Source of the DNA: Armigeres subalbatus | Taxonomy: Eukaryota; Arthropoda; Insecta; Diptera; Culicidae | Assembly (NCBI RefSeq): GCF_024139115.2 | Contig: NC_085141.1 | Location: 45,443,065-45,507,064 of the forward strand | Reading direction: 5' to 3' | DNA length: 64,000 nt | Part shown: in pieces, positions 1-10,548 of the stretch | How positions within the stretch are numbered: the stretch's first letter is position 1 | How the letters are laid out: each line of letters starts with the position of its first letter | The notes under the pieces: model-generated | What the model was told of the DNA's origin: nothing | Database searches by the model: none | The model's input: only the letters and a program-made list of their open reading frames with translations | Made by a program: the position numbers and the translations under genes

Positions 1-201
1 TTAGCCGTGCGGTAAGACGCGCGGCTACAAAGCAAGACCATGCTGAGGGTGGCTGGGTTCGGTTCCCGGTGCCGGTCTAGGCAATTTTCGGATTGGAAAT
101 TGTCTCGACTTCCCTGGGCATAAAAGTATCATCGTGCTAGCCTCATGATATACGAATGCAAAAATGGTAACCTGGCTTAGAAACCTCGCAGTTAATAACT
201 G
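1..201 (+). mobile_element. Feilai-type tRNA-derived SINE, 5' half
   Basis: The sequence has a tRNA-like head with an A-box-like stretch at 2-12 and a B box at 56-66 (GGTTCGGTTCC). It is followed by the body I recognise as the Aedes Feilai SINE. The copy is cut at the window edge by a few bases. It stops at 201, where a LINE has inserted; its remaining 3' part resumes at 6298. Recognition of the family is from memory of the consensus; the split is seen directly from the matching break points. Confidence 0.88.
2..66 (+). promoter_or_regulatory. Internal RNA polymerase III promoter of the SINE (A and B boxes)
   Basis: TAGCCGTGCGG (2-12) resembles the tRNA A box apart from one position. GGTTCGGTTCC (56-66) matches the B box consensus. 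Spacing of about 45 bp is normal for tRNA genes and tRNA-derived SINEs. The copy is interrupted downstream, so any transcript would run into the LINE's T-run at 202-226, itself a Pol III terminator. Confidence 0.7.
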
Positions 202-599
202 TTTTTTTTTTTTTTTTTTTTTTTTTATAGAGGGATGAAGGCAAATCTGCATACAGACACCTGAAATTATCACTCAGGGAGTGGGGTTGGCGCGGTTGGC
301 AGAAGGCCAGACCGCCGGACCCACTAAACCCACCCAAGCAACAGAAGGTTACTTGAGTTACCCTCTCTTCTAATGCACAATTCCCCCCGGGACTACCTTT
401 CAGTATTACTTCTGTGGGGAAAAGCAGTACTAAAAGTACTCCTCCCAAAACAACACCTTTCACAGTGCCTCTCTTCGATGTTTTGTCATACGTCTGAGCC
501 CTTTGGCTCCCTTATTGGTGCCAGCAAGCACACAAAAGCGTGGGCCCTTAAGCCCTTTACTTTTTTTTTTTCCTTGTGCCATTCAGCAACGCATCTACT

Positions 600-1500
600 T
601 TCCTCTTTATTTTTAGAGCCATTTAGCTCTCAACGTGCTCGCAAGCTACTCAGATAGTCCCCCGGCGGCGGATCTACCCTACTCCGACGGGGAGTCCCCC
701 GGCGGCGGAAGCTCCCCCGATACCGACGACCCGCATTCGTGGATGGCTGTTACATTACCAACACTACACATTCACCTGGTATGCATGTTCATAGATCCGC
801 TCAAGTCCTACGCACATTCTCACTTCAACGGGTGACCGGACGAGTGCCGAGGTCAGGCCAAAGATTCCGGTGGAGATAGCTTCCGGTTCAGTGGTGCCCC
901 GACGACCCGAAGCAGGTGCATTCACGCGGCACGATCTACTCAACTGGTCCCCGGCGGTGGACCTAGCCTACTCCGATTAACCGATTTCCCATGAACTGCG
1001 CCTTTCAGCTTCTTGCTTAACCGATGAGCCATTCAGCTCCCGCCTTGGTCGCGGACTACTCGGATAGTCCCCGGCGGTGGATCAATCCTACTCCGACAGG
1101 GAGTTCCCCGACGTCAAAAGCTCCCCCGTAACCGACGGCCCGTCTCAACGGGTGACCGGGCGAGTGCCGAGGTCAATCCAAAGATTCCGGGTGGAGATAA
1201 CTTCCAGTTCAATGGTGCCCCGACGACCCGAAGCCGGTACATTCGCACGCCACGGTCTACTCAGCTGATCCCCGGCGGTGGACCTAGCCTACTCCGATAA
1301 CCGAGTTTCATTTGCCTTGAGCCATTCAGCTCTCACCTTATTCATTGAGCCATTTAGCTCCCGCCTCGGTCGCGATCGCGAACGACTCGGATAGTCCCCG
1401 ACGGCGGATCTAACCTACTCCGACGAGAAGTTCCCCGAAAGCGGGAGCTCCTCCGAACCCGGCCGTTTCGCCACGTTCTGCGGCTACGCGCTCGCCGCAA
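600..1500. repeat. Tandem repeat units in the LINE 3' region
   Basis: A box reading GATAGTCCCC with a following CGGCGG...GGAT recurs at about 651, 1061 and 1387. A sister box with CCGGCGGTGGACCTAGCC recurs at about 950 and 1270. Each repeat is introduced by GAGCCATT(C/T)AGCTC. This gives two complete units of roughly 320-400 bp and one partial unit nearest the ORF2 end. Tandem repeats in the 3' UTR are known for several non-LTR families. No protein is encoded here. Confidence 0.8.
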
Positions 1501-1567
1501 GCTGAATACAGTTGCGACGCTGTCGTTTCCATCCATTATCGACATATATATTCACGACTTCCACGAC

Positions 1568-4500
1568 TCATGGTCCGCTATCCGTAACGGCTGCCTGCTG
1601 CTGCTCTATGCGCCAACTTCGTTGCAGGATGTCGGCTATCCTGGACGTCGCTCTTGCAACCGCTCTCCACTGTTCTGGGTTCTGGCACATTTTTATGACG
1701 ATGTTATCGGTGTTGGTGTCCGTTCCGCATGCCCCCAACATCGCACTCCTCTCCGTTTCGAACCGAGGACATGTGAACAGGATGTGTTCAGCCGTTTCTG
1801 TCACGTCTGGGCATTGCGGACAGGTGGGAGAAGCCGCGTGACCAAACCTGTGTAGGTACCACTTGAAGCATCCATGGCCTGTTAAGAACTGGGTCAAGCC
1901 AAAGTTTAGCTCCCCATGAGGTCTGCTAATCCATGCCGACACACTTGGGACTAAGCGATGGGTCCACCTTCCCTTAGGCGAGTTGTCCCACTCTCTGCCA
2001 TTTGGCTACCGTTGCTGCCTTTATATTCCTTCGAGCGTTATCGGTGCCCCTGAGGGCGTAGCACTCCTCGTCTTCCTCTACCACCAGTTTGATAGGCATC
2101 ATGCCCGCGAGTACACATGCCGCTTCGCGAGATACGGTGCGATATGCGCTGATAACTCTCAGGCACATTAGCCTATGAGTACTCTCCAGCTTTCGCACGT
2201 TGCAGTTTACGCTCAACGCTGACACCCAAGCTGGTCCTCCGTATCGTAGTATTGAAACCGCCACGCTTGCCAGCAGCTTGCGCTTGCTGGAGCACACCCT
2301 AGAGTTGTTCGCCATCATCCTCGATAGTGCCGCTATCGCCGTCGACGCGCGCTGGCAGGCGTAGTCGACATGACTTTTAAAGCTCAACTTATCGTCGAGC
2401 ATCACCCCCAATTGTTTCAGAGATCTCTTGGAGGTGATGTCACAGCCGCCGAACCTTATTTGTCGCCTCCTGAACCGATTTCCGATTGTTAACGACTATC
2501 ATCTCCGTTTTATGATGCGCCAACTGTAGCTTCTTGCTGCGCAACCATTCCTCCACTAGGCTGATCGAATAGGCTGCAGTCAATTCGACCTCTTCGACGG
2601 ATTCTCCGTACACGGTCATGGTTACGTCATCGGCGAATCCCACTAACTTGACTCCTGGCGGGAGCTTCAACCGCAGCACGCCATCGTACATCACGTTCCA
2701 CAGCAATGGACCCAAAATTGATCCCTGTGGGACACCTGCCGTGATGGGGCGGTAGCCAAGCCTTCGTCTGTCTCGTAGATCAATAATCGATTCTGAAAGT
2801 AGCTTCCCAGAATCTTATACAGCCCTACCGGTACTCCCAGCCGAAGCAACGAGTTCGCGATCTCCATCCAGCACGCACTGTTGAATGCATTCCGCACGTC
2901 GAGTGTTATTACTGCGCAGTAACGTATACCGCGCCGCTTGCATTCGATGGCGACCTTTGCAGTGTCAACCACCGATTTAATGGCACCCAGAGTAGACCTT
3001 CCTCTCCGAAAGCCGAATTGATCGCTCGATAATCCTCCTACCTCCTCGACGTACGGCGACAGTCTGTTCAGGATCAACTTCTCCAGTAGCTTCCCTACCG
3101 TGTCTATAAGACAGATTGGTCTGTACGCTGAGGGGTCTCCTGGTGGCTTGCCAGGTTTCGGTAACAGGACCAAACGCTGTCTCTTCCATATATCCGGGAA
3201 TGTCCTCTCGTCCAGACACTTCTGCATGGCCAACCTAAACATGTTCGGGTTAGTCGTTATGGCTGCCTTCAATGCCATATTCGGGATCCCGTCCGGACCA
3301 GGTGCTTTACTCGGGTCGAGGGACTTTGCCACCGTCAATATCTCTTCTACCGTCACCCTCTCCACCGCTTCATCATTTGCTACCCTCGCTGCTGGCGGCC
3401 AGTGGGTTGGGCCGTGGTGCGGGAATAGTGCCTCGATTATAGTCTTCAGCCTCGTTGGACATCGCTCGGGAGGAGCCAGTGCTCCTCTTGTTTTGGCCAT
3501 CACCACCCGATAGGCGTCTCCCCATGGGTTCGAGTTGGCGCTCTGGCACAGTCTGTCGAAGCAGGCTTTCTTGCTTTCTTTGATGGCCTTGTTTAGAGCC
3601 AGTCTCGCTGCTTTGAATTGCTCGATGCGTTCCTCCCTCACTTCCGCCAAGCGTGTCCTTTGCGTTTTTCTTCTAGCCCGGAGACAGGCTGCTCGAAGGG
3701 CTGCAATTTCATCGCTCCACCAGTATACCTGTGGCCTGCAGTTCCGTGGTCGCACCTTCCTCGGCATGGTCGCGTCACAAGCTCGAGACAGGACCGCAAC
3801 CAGTTCGTCGCCGCTTAAACTTCCCGTGTTTTCTTCCAGACCCATAGCTTCACTGAAGGTCCCACCGTCGAAGTGGGCGACCTTCCACGACCGGGTTGTG
3901 GGAGTAGCTCTCCGGCTTTCTCTTCTTGCCTCGCTGCCTATCCTGTACCGGATAGCTAGATGGTCACTGTGGGTGTAACCGTCGTCGACCATCCACTGCA
4001 TATCACCGACCAAACTTGGACTGCAGAACGTTACGTCTATTATCGATTCCACTCCGTTTCGCTGGAAGGTACTTTTGGAGCCTTGGTTGCACAGCACGAC
4101 ATCCAGCTTGGCGAAAGCCTCTAGCAGCGTTTGCCCTCTCCGGTTAGTAAAGCGACTTCCCCACTCTATCGCCCACGCATTGAAGTCTCCTGCAATTACT
4201 ACTGGCTTGCTACCCACTAGGTCTGATGTTAGCCGATCGACCATCTCGGTGAATTGTTCTATCGGCCACCTTGGTGGGGCGTAGCAGCTGCAGTAGTACA
4301 CTCCATTTATTTTCGCTATAACAGTACCCTCCGCTCTTGTGTTCAGCACTTCCTGGATCGGGTATCTTCCCGTCGTGCAAATCGCCGCTGATTTGGATCT
4401 ATCCGCTACCCAGTTCCCATTATCCGCGGGGATGCGGTACGGGTCCGACAAGATAGCGACGTCCGTTCTCGCTTCTACTACCGACTGCCACAGCAACTGC

Positions 4501-4631
4501 TGGGCGGCCGCACAATGGTTGAGGTTGAGCTGCGTTACTTGCACGGCTTCCTCGTATAACCACTCAACGGGCATGCAGGTCCACCCATGGCGAGTTTGTG
4601 TTCTTGATTCCTGATCGCACATAGCGCCCAA
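1568..4631 (-). pseudogene. LINE ORF2: AP endonuclease plus reverse transcriptase, frameshifted
   Basis: This ORF would nick target DNA and prime reverse transcription from it. The first 646 codons (4631-2691) hold the endonuclease (LNLNH near residue 35; LSDPY near 62, where Asp stands at the usual catalytic Glu; AGDFNAW; SDHLAI). They also hold RT fingers and palm (KAPGPDGIPN; SAYRPICL; LDVRNAFN). A frameshift near 2740 leads into 2715-2440 with the FADD catalytic box. Another leads to 2411-1974 (thumb), and a third to 1942-1568, which ends in a C-x2-C...H-x4-C knuckle (CPQC to HILFTC). At least three frameshifts make it inactive. The domain order is complete. Confidence 0.92.
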
Positions 4632-6004
4632 GATGGTGCTTTATCGCACGTGTGTGCTGACCATCTTCGCCGCACCACCTACATAGGGGACTCCTGTCCG
4701 GCCCTTTGCTCGCCCACGATTTGTGTCCCCTTTCGAGGCAGCGGAAGCACTTATCGACTACCGGTGGTTGGTAGACGCTGACTGGACATACTGACCAGCC
4801 AACTTTCAGCTCACCAACTTTGATTACCTTATTGTTAACGTCGGTGGCCGGTAACTTTACCGTGGCAATCTGCGTCCCCTGCGGTCCTCTTCGCAGACGG
4901 ATGGACGCATTTGCTACCACCACTCCACCTTGGTCCTTGATGGCCGAGGCGATCTCTTCCGATGTCGTGACCTCGTCCAGCTGCTTGCATTGGAGAGTCA
5001 CTTCGTCGTGTAGAGCCCTCACTTCTACGCTCTCGCCTAGGGACTTCCTGGGCTAGCGCTCCATATGAGGTACCGTTCGCCTGTGAGCCCTTCCTTAAGA
5101 CAAGGATCATCTCGCCCGCTCTCGTCCGCCTTATGCTACAAACCTCTTTACCAAGGTCCGCCAGTTTCTCGGCGCTGCGCATCGCCTTGAGCACGTCGGC
5201 GTAGCGCTCTTTCTCTGTTTTAATGAGAAGTGCTTCACCCTTCTGTCTGGCTCTCGCCGGGCGCGTGATTGCCGCTTTCACCTTCGGTTTATTTACTACC
5301 GTTTGCCAGGGACCGTCCGACCGCAGGTTGTCTTGGTCAGGTTGGCTTCCCTCCTCCGGTGGCCGACTGGCTCGTTTCGTCCTCGCTTTCTTCTTACGCC
5401 GTTCTCCCATGTTTGCAACTTCCGTGGGCCCGCTCTTCTGATTTGCGCTCTCCCGACGCCTTTTTGCGTTCTGTTTAAAGCGCTTAATGCCAGGCGAGTC
5501 CCTGGCTCGCTTATCTGTTCTCCTCTCTACCGCTCTGTCTCTGAGGGCAAAATCTAACGCCTCCTGTGCCATGGTTGTGGTACTATGGAAGGAGAAGGGA
5601 GCAGTCTGTGCACTCTTCTCCGCTTTACCACAGCCTTCCAGCCTGGCCGCAAGCACTTCCTGTTCTTGCTTGGCAGCAAGAACCAAATTGCGAAGCTTAA
5701 GCAATTTCAGCTTCAGCTCCCTCGACATATTGCCCCGTTCATTGGTGAAGTCGATAATGTCATCGAGTTGCACCATGACGACGGTCAAGCTCGGCAGGAT
5801 GCCACTCGACCCTATCTCCACTGCATTGTGCTGCTGCTTATCGACTATTGGCGTATCGTTATCGCTCTCACGACGACTACTTCGCTACTCGTGTCCTTCG
5901 TCTCCATTTCTCTCGCACCCGATGCGTTGGGTGGAGATCTCTCAAACCTCTCCTTGCGAAGGGTTCACTTCCGATGCTTGTTTGTTTACTTTAGCTTTAT
6001 TCAT
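4564..6004 (-). pseudogene. LINE ORF1 (Gag-like nucleic-acid-binding protein), disrupted
   Basis: In such LINEs ORF1 binds the element RNA in the ribonucleoprotein. An ATG at 6004 opens the frame, but two in-frame stops (TGA, TAG) occur before 5821, after which 328 codons run open to 4835. A frameshift near 5020-4850 moves the reading to a second frame (5022-4564). The order is: charged, basic N-terminal half; a conserved segment typical of this Gag family (KERYADVLKAMRSAEKLADL); and zinc knuckles beginning CFRCLERGH. The first knuckle has lost its final cysteine (Ser in its place, ASKG), and the second also departs from the CCHC spacing. It overlaps the start of ORF2 by about 70 bp. It could not make a working protein. 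Confidence 0.85.
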
Positions 6005-6297
6005 GTTTGTTGGGTCCCCTTAGGGCTGCCCTCGAACCCAACTGGAATAGTCGCCTTCTTGATCCCATGGTTATCTTTGCAGATGCAGTGAGGCCATGCG
6101 GGGGTTGACACCTCGGTGTTCAGAGCCGGATCGGCGTAAGCCAGGAAGGAATCAACTGGTCCTACTCCCATCTGGTTGGTTAAGCCAGACGGCTGGATTG
6201 GGACGGCGTGCCCCAAGGCCTGCCACGGTTTTACGGGACGGAAGGCAGCTGTGGCATTAGCCCACCCGCCATTTCAAGACGGTGTCACCCGGCTTTA

Positions 6298-6403
6298 CGC
6301 AGTTAACAACTGTGGAAGTGCTTAATGAACACTAAGCTGCGAGGCGGCGCTGTCCCAGTGTGGGGATGTAATGCCAATAAGAAGAAGAAGAAGAAGAAGA
6401 AGG
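6298..6403 (+). mobile_element. Feilai-type SINE, 3' half with GAA tail
   Basis: This resumes the SINE broken at 201, starting with the duplicated target cgcagttaacaactg. It ends in a (GAA)n microsatellite at about 6378-6401, the usual tail of this family. The two halves together would make a SINE of about 290 bp plus the missing first bases. Confidence 0.85.
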
Positions 6404-7235
6404 CAGAAAAACAATATGCAAGCTTTCTCCAGAAATTCCTTCGACGATTGCTCCAGGCATTCAATCAGGAATTCTATCGAGGATACTTTAGGAATGCATC
6501 CAGCAAGTCCTTCGGCAATGTCTTTCCCATGAATTCCTGCCACCATCAATTTCGCCGGGAATTGATCCGAAAATTCCACCATTATTTACTCCAAGAAAAT
6601 CTCCATGAACTTCTTTATAAGCTCTGCAGGGAATTCTTGAGACAATTCTTTCGTGCTGTTTCTCATAAAAATAATCTAAAAAAATGTATCGTGGAATTCC
6701 TAAGAATATTCTGTGGAAAATCCACAGAATTGCCAGTAAACATTACGGTGACAACAATTTTCCGTGAAAATTTCGAATAATATCTTGGGAAAACTTCAAA
6801 GAATTTCTCACTTAAAATTTATTCAGAATTTATACCGAAGAATGGAATTGTCAGAGGAATTCCTAGATTAATTCTCAAATAAATCCGGAAAGAATTCCGG
6901 TGGAAACTTCAAGATTTCCAGTGCGAGATTCTCCGAAAATTCCTTCCGGAATTCTTCCAGAAGTTCCGCCGGCAGTTCCTTTAAGAATTCCTCCAGGATT
7001 TCCTCCGAGATTTATTCCGGTAGCTCTATCGGCAGTTCCTACGGGGGTTTCTCTGAAAATTCTTCCGGGAATTTCTCCAGAATTTCCTCCGGGAATTCAT
7101 TCAGTCTTTCTTTCTGGAATTCATTTAGGCTTTTCGAGAATTCATATAGAAATTCCTCCAGAAGCTCCTCCGAGAATTCCTCTGGGAGCTCCTCAGAGTA
7201 TTCTCCGGGGGGTCCTCTGATGATGATGATGGTCC
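6404..7235. repeat. Degenerate GAATTCC-type minisatellite
   Basis: AATTCC boxes separated by TCCTCC-rich spacers recur every 24-30 bp but are strongly diverged. The orientation is opposite (pyrimidine-rich) to the homogeneous array at 52131-56913, of which this looks an old relative. Open frames across it are by-products of the repeat period. Confidence 0.75.
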
Positions 7236-7604
7236 AGCTACTTACCCCTATGAAGGTTTCAGATGGACGAGATTTGTCTAAAACGGCGGTTCTCAACCTG
7301 GGGTACATGTATCCCTGGGGGTACCTTTGCCGAGCCCAGGGGGTACCTCGAACGAAATGCTTAATGGCGAATGAATTACAATTTTAATCAAAACTTATTG
7401 ATAAAGTTTTTACAATTTTGTATTTTTTTTATTTCTAAACTTTGTCTTGTACATAATATGCATGGTGATTAGTAAACCATGGCTTATTGAATCCTGACTT
7501 CCACAACCAGTACAATGGATGAAGGGCTTTGAGGGCAAAACCTCGAATGATCAAATTTTGTAAAATTTCTATGCAATCTACCAGGCCAAAACAGAATGAA
7601 ATCT
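7236..7604. other. Spacer with a possible hAT-type terminus
   Basis: CGGCGGTTCTCAACC at 7284-7298, followed by a GGGGTACAT...CCCTGGGGGTACC imperfect palindrome, resembles the CAGNGGTTCTCAA ends of many hAT elements. No partner end or 8-bp duplication was found, so only a fragment can be proposed. The rest is AT-rich with no gene. Confidence 0.35.
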
Positions 7605-7935
7605 AGAGTCTACAGATTTGAAAGCCTCCATTCGAGAGACATAAAGACTTTTTTCCGAAAAGCTCAGTTGCTTCGTTGCACGAGAATTCTACGCTTCTCG
7701 GAAGCCTCCTTTCAAGTGACCCGGAAGCCTCATTTTAAGAGGTTCGAAAACTTTCTTTTAAGAGGCCCGGAAGCCAATCTTTTTTCTATAAACTTTTTTT
7801 TCCTGCTTTTTTTCAAAAGGCTCGATATTTTCTTTCAAAAGGCTCGTAGCCTTCCTTTGAAATGTTCGGAATTCTTTTCTCAAGTGGCTTGGAAGCGCCC
7901 ATTCAAGATGCTTCCACCTTTTTCAAAGGCCCGGA
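7605..7935. repeat. Diverged copies of the 23-bp hairpin satellite
   Basis: Pieces such as GGAAGCCTCCTTTCAAG recur with many substitutions. They form the decayed edge of the main array that begins at 8056, separated from it by about 120 bp of unrelated DNA (7936-8055). Confidence 0.7.
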
Positions 7936-8055
7936 AGACTACCTAGTTGCACAAACCTTACTGCTTTGGTTGCCACAGCACTTATGTGACTCGATTTGGT
8001 ACTATATGAATTACGAAAACGCGTGTATGACAAGTGTGCTACTCGGGACTATTTA

Positions 8056-10548
8056 AAAAGCTCGAAAGTCTCCTTTCAAGAGGCTTAAAAGCCTCCTTTC
8101 AACCGGCTTGAAAGCCTTCTTTTAAAAGGCTCAAACAATCCTTTAAAAAGGCTCGAAAGGCTCCTTTCAAAAGGCTCAGAAGCCTCCTTTTGAGTGGTTC
8201 GCAAGCCTCCCTCTAGGAGGCTCGGATTTTTTCCCCCAAGAAGCTTGGAAGCGTCCACTCAAGATACTCCAATGCCTCACTTTATGTTTCTAAAAAGCCA
8301 CCATTCAAGAGGCTCGGAAGGCTCAAAAGTGTTTATTCAAAATACTCCGGAGCATCCTTTCAGCGGGCTCAAAAGCCGCCATTCAATAGGCTCGGAAGAC
8401 TCTTTCCAAGAGGCTTGGAAGCCTCCTTTGAAGAACTCGAAAACGTCCCATCAAGATGCTCGAAATTCTTTTTTTAAGAAGCTTGGATGCGTATTTTCAA
8501 GAGGCTCGAATACGCTCTTTCAAGATACTCAGAACCCTAGTTTCGAGTGACTCGGAAGCCTTCCATAAAATGGCTCGTAAGGTCTTTCAAGAAGCTCGGA
8601 AGCCTCCTTTCAAGAGACTCGGAAGCCTTCTTTTAAGAGGCTCGGAAGCCTTTTTCAAGAGGCTCGGAAGCCTTCTTTCAAAAGGCGCGGAAGCCTCCTT
8701 TCAAGAGGCACGAAAGCCTCCTTTCAAGAGGCTCGAAAGCCTCCTTTCAAGAGGCTCGAAAGCCTCCTTTCAAGAGGCTCGAAAGCCTCCTTTCAAGAGG
8801 CTCGAAAGCCTCCTTTCAAAGGCCTCAAAGCCTCCTTCAAGAGGCCTCCAGCCTCCTTTCAAGAGGCTCAGCCTCCTTCCAAGAGGTCTGAAAGCCTCCT
8901 TCCAAGAGGCCTCAAGCCTGCTTTCAAGAGGCTCGAAAGCCTCCTTCAAGAGGCTCAAGCCTCCTTTCAAGAGGCTCAAGCCTCCTTTCAAGAGGCCTCA
9001 AAGCCTCCTTTCAAGAGGCTCAGCCTCCTTTCAAGAGGCCTGAAAGCCTCCTTTCAAGAGGCCTCAAAGCCTCCTTCAAGAGGCCTCAAGCCTCCTTTCA
9101 AGAGGCTCGAAAGCCTCCTTCAAGAGGCCTCAAGCCTCCTTTCAATAGGCCTCGAGCCTCCTTTCAATAGGCCTGAAAGCCTCCTTTCAAGAGGCCTGAA
9201 AGCATCCTTCAAGAGGCCTGAAAGCCTCCTTTCAAGAGGCCTCAAGCCTCCTTTCAAGAGGCCTCAAAGCCTCCTTTCAAGAGGCCTCAAAGCCTCCTTT
9301 CAAGAGGCCTGAAAGCCTCCTTTCAAGAGGCTCTAGCCTCCTTTCAAGAGGCCTCAAGCCTCCTTTCAAGAGGCCTCAAAGCCTCCTTTCAAGAGGCTCA
9401 AAGCCTCCTTTCAAGAGGCCTCAAGCCTCCTTTCAAGAGGCCTCAAGCCTCCTTTCAAGAGGCCTCAAAGCCTCCTTTCAAGAGGCCTCAAAGCCTCCTT
9501 TCAAGAGGCCTGAAAGCCTCCTTTCAAGAGGCCTCAAGCCTCCTTTCAAGAGGCTCAAAGCCTCCTTTCAAGAGGCTCGAAAGCCTCCTTTCAAGAGGCC
9601 TCAGCCTCCTTTCAAGAGGCCTCAAGCCTCCTTTCAAGAGGCCTGGCTCAAGCCTCCTTTAAGAGGCCTCAAAGCCTCCTTTCAAGAGGCTCAGAAGCCT
9701 CCTTTCAAGAGACTCAAGCCTCCTTTCAAGAGGCCTAGGAAGCCTCCTTTCAAGAGGCTCAGAAGCCTCCTTTCAAGAGGCCTGGAAGCCTCCTTCAAGA
9801 GGCTCAGAAGCCTCCTTTCAAGAGGCTCAGAAGCCTCCTTTCAAGAGGCTCAGGAAGCCTCCTTTCAAGAGGCTCAGAGCCTCCTTTCAAGAGGCTCCAG
9901 CCTCCTTTCAAGAGGCCTCAGAAGCCTCCGTTCAAGAGGATCAGAAGCCTCCTTTCAAGAGGCTCAGAGGCCTCCTTTCAAGAGGCTCAGAAGCCTCCTT
10001 TCAAGAGGCTCAAGCCTCCTTTCAAGAGGCTCAGAAGCCTCCTTTCAAGAGGCTCAGAAGCCTCCTTTCAAGAGGCCTCAAGCCTCCTTTCAAGAGGCTC
10101 AAGCCTCCTTTCAAGAGGCCTCAAGCCTCCTTCAAGAGGCTCAGAAGCCTCCTTTCAAGAGGCCTGGAAGCCTCCTTTCAAGAGGCTCAGGCCTCCTTTC
10201 AAGAGGCTCAGAAGCCTCCTTTCAAGAGGCTCAGAAGCCTCCTTTCAAGAGGCCTCAAGCCTCCTTCAAGAGGCTCAGAAGCCTCCTTTCAAGAGGCTCG
10301 GAAGCCTCCTTTCAAGAGGCTCAGAAGCCTCCTTTCAAGAAGGCTCAAGCCTCCTTTCAAGAGGCTCAAAGCCTCCTTTCAAGAGGCCTCGAAGCCTTCT
10401 TTCAAGAGGCTCGGAAGCCTCCTTTCAAGAGGCTCGAAAGCCTCCTTTCAAGAGGCTCGGAAGCCTCCTTTCAAGAGGCTCGGAAGCCTCCTTTCAAGAG
10501 GCTCGGAAGCCTCCTTTCAAGAGGCTCGGAAGCCTCCTTTCAAGAGGC
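8056..10548. repeat. Satellite array of ~21-23-bp hairpin-forming units
   Basis: Over 100 head-to-tail units are built from GAGGCT, a short variable linker (CGGA, CGAA, CTCA, CAGA), AGCCTC and CTTTCAA. Divergence is high at the left (8056-8560) and low afterwards. Length variation comes from 1-2-bp changes in the linker (GAGGCCTCAAGCCTC and GAGGCTCAGAAGCCTC types). Each unit is a 6-bp inverted repeat, so either strand can form a string of small stem-loops. Subtypes are locally clustered: CGAAAG on the left, CTCAAAG in the middle, CAGAAG then CGGAAG on the right. Confidence 0.95.

Larger units (their letters stand above)
202..6297 (-). mobile_element. R1-like non-LTR retrotransposon (LINE), near full length, dead
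   Basis: The insertion lies on the minus strand. Its poly(A) tail is the 25-T run at 202-226 and its 5' end is at 6297. It is flanked by a 15-bp target-site duplication: cgcagttaataactg (187-201) and the same with one substitution at 6298-6312, both inside the Feilai SINE. It holds a Gag-like ORF1 and an ORF2 with AP endonuclease and reverse transcriptase domains, each broken by frameshifts. A 3' region with tandem repeats follows. The clade call rests on the zinc-knuckle ORF1 style, the ORF2 endonuclease motifs, absence of a visible RNase H domain and the C-terminal CPQC...H...C knuckle. R1 is likely, another APE clade possible. Confidence 0.9.

Noticed and set aside
1..70. tRNA gene at the left edge
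   Set aside because: A and B boxes are present, but the sequence continues as the Feilai SINE and lacks a cloverleaf with acceptor stem pairing.
8056..10548. Regular short repeats resembling a CRISPR array
   Set aside because: Units are directly tandem without unique spacers, there are no cas genes, and the DNA is from an animal genome.
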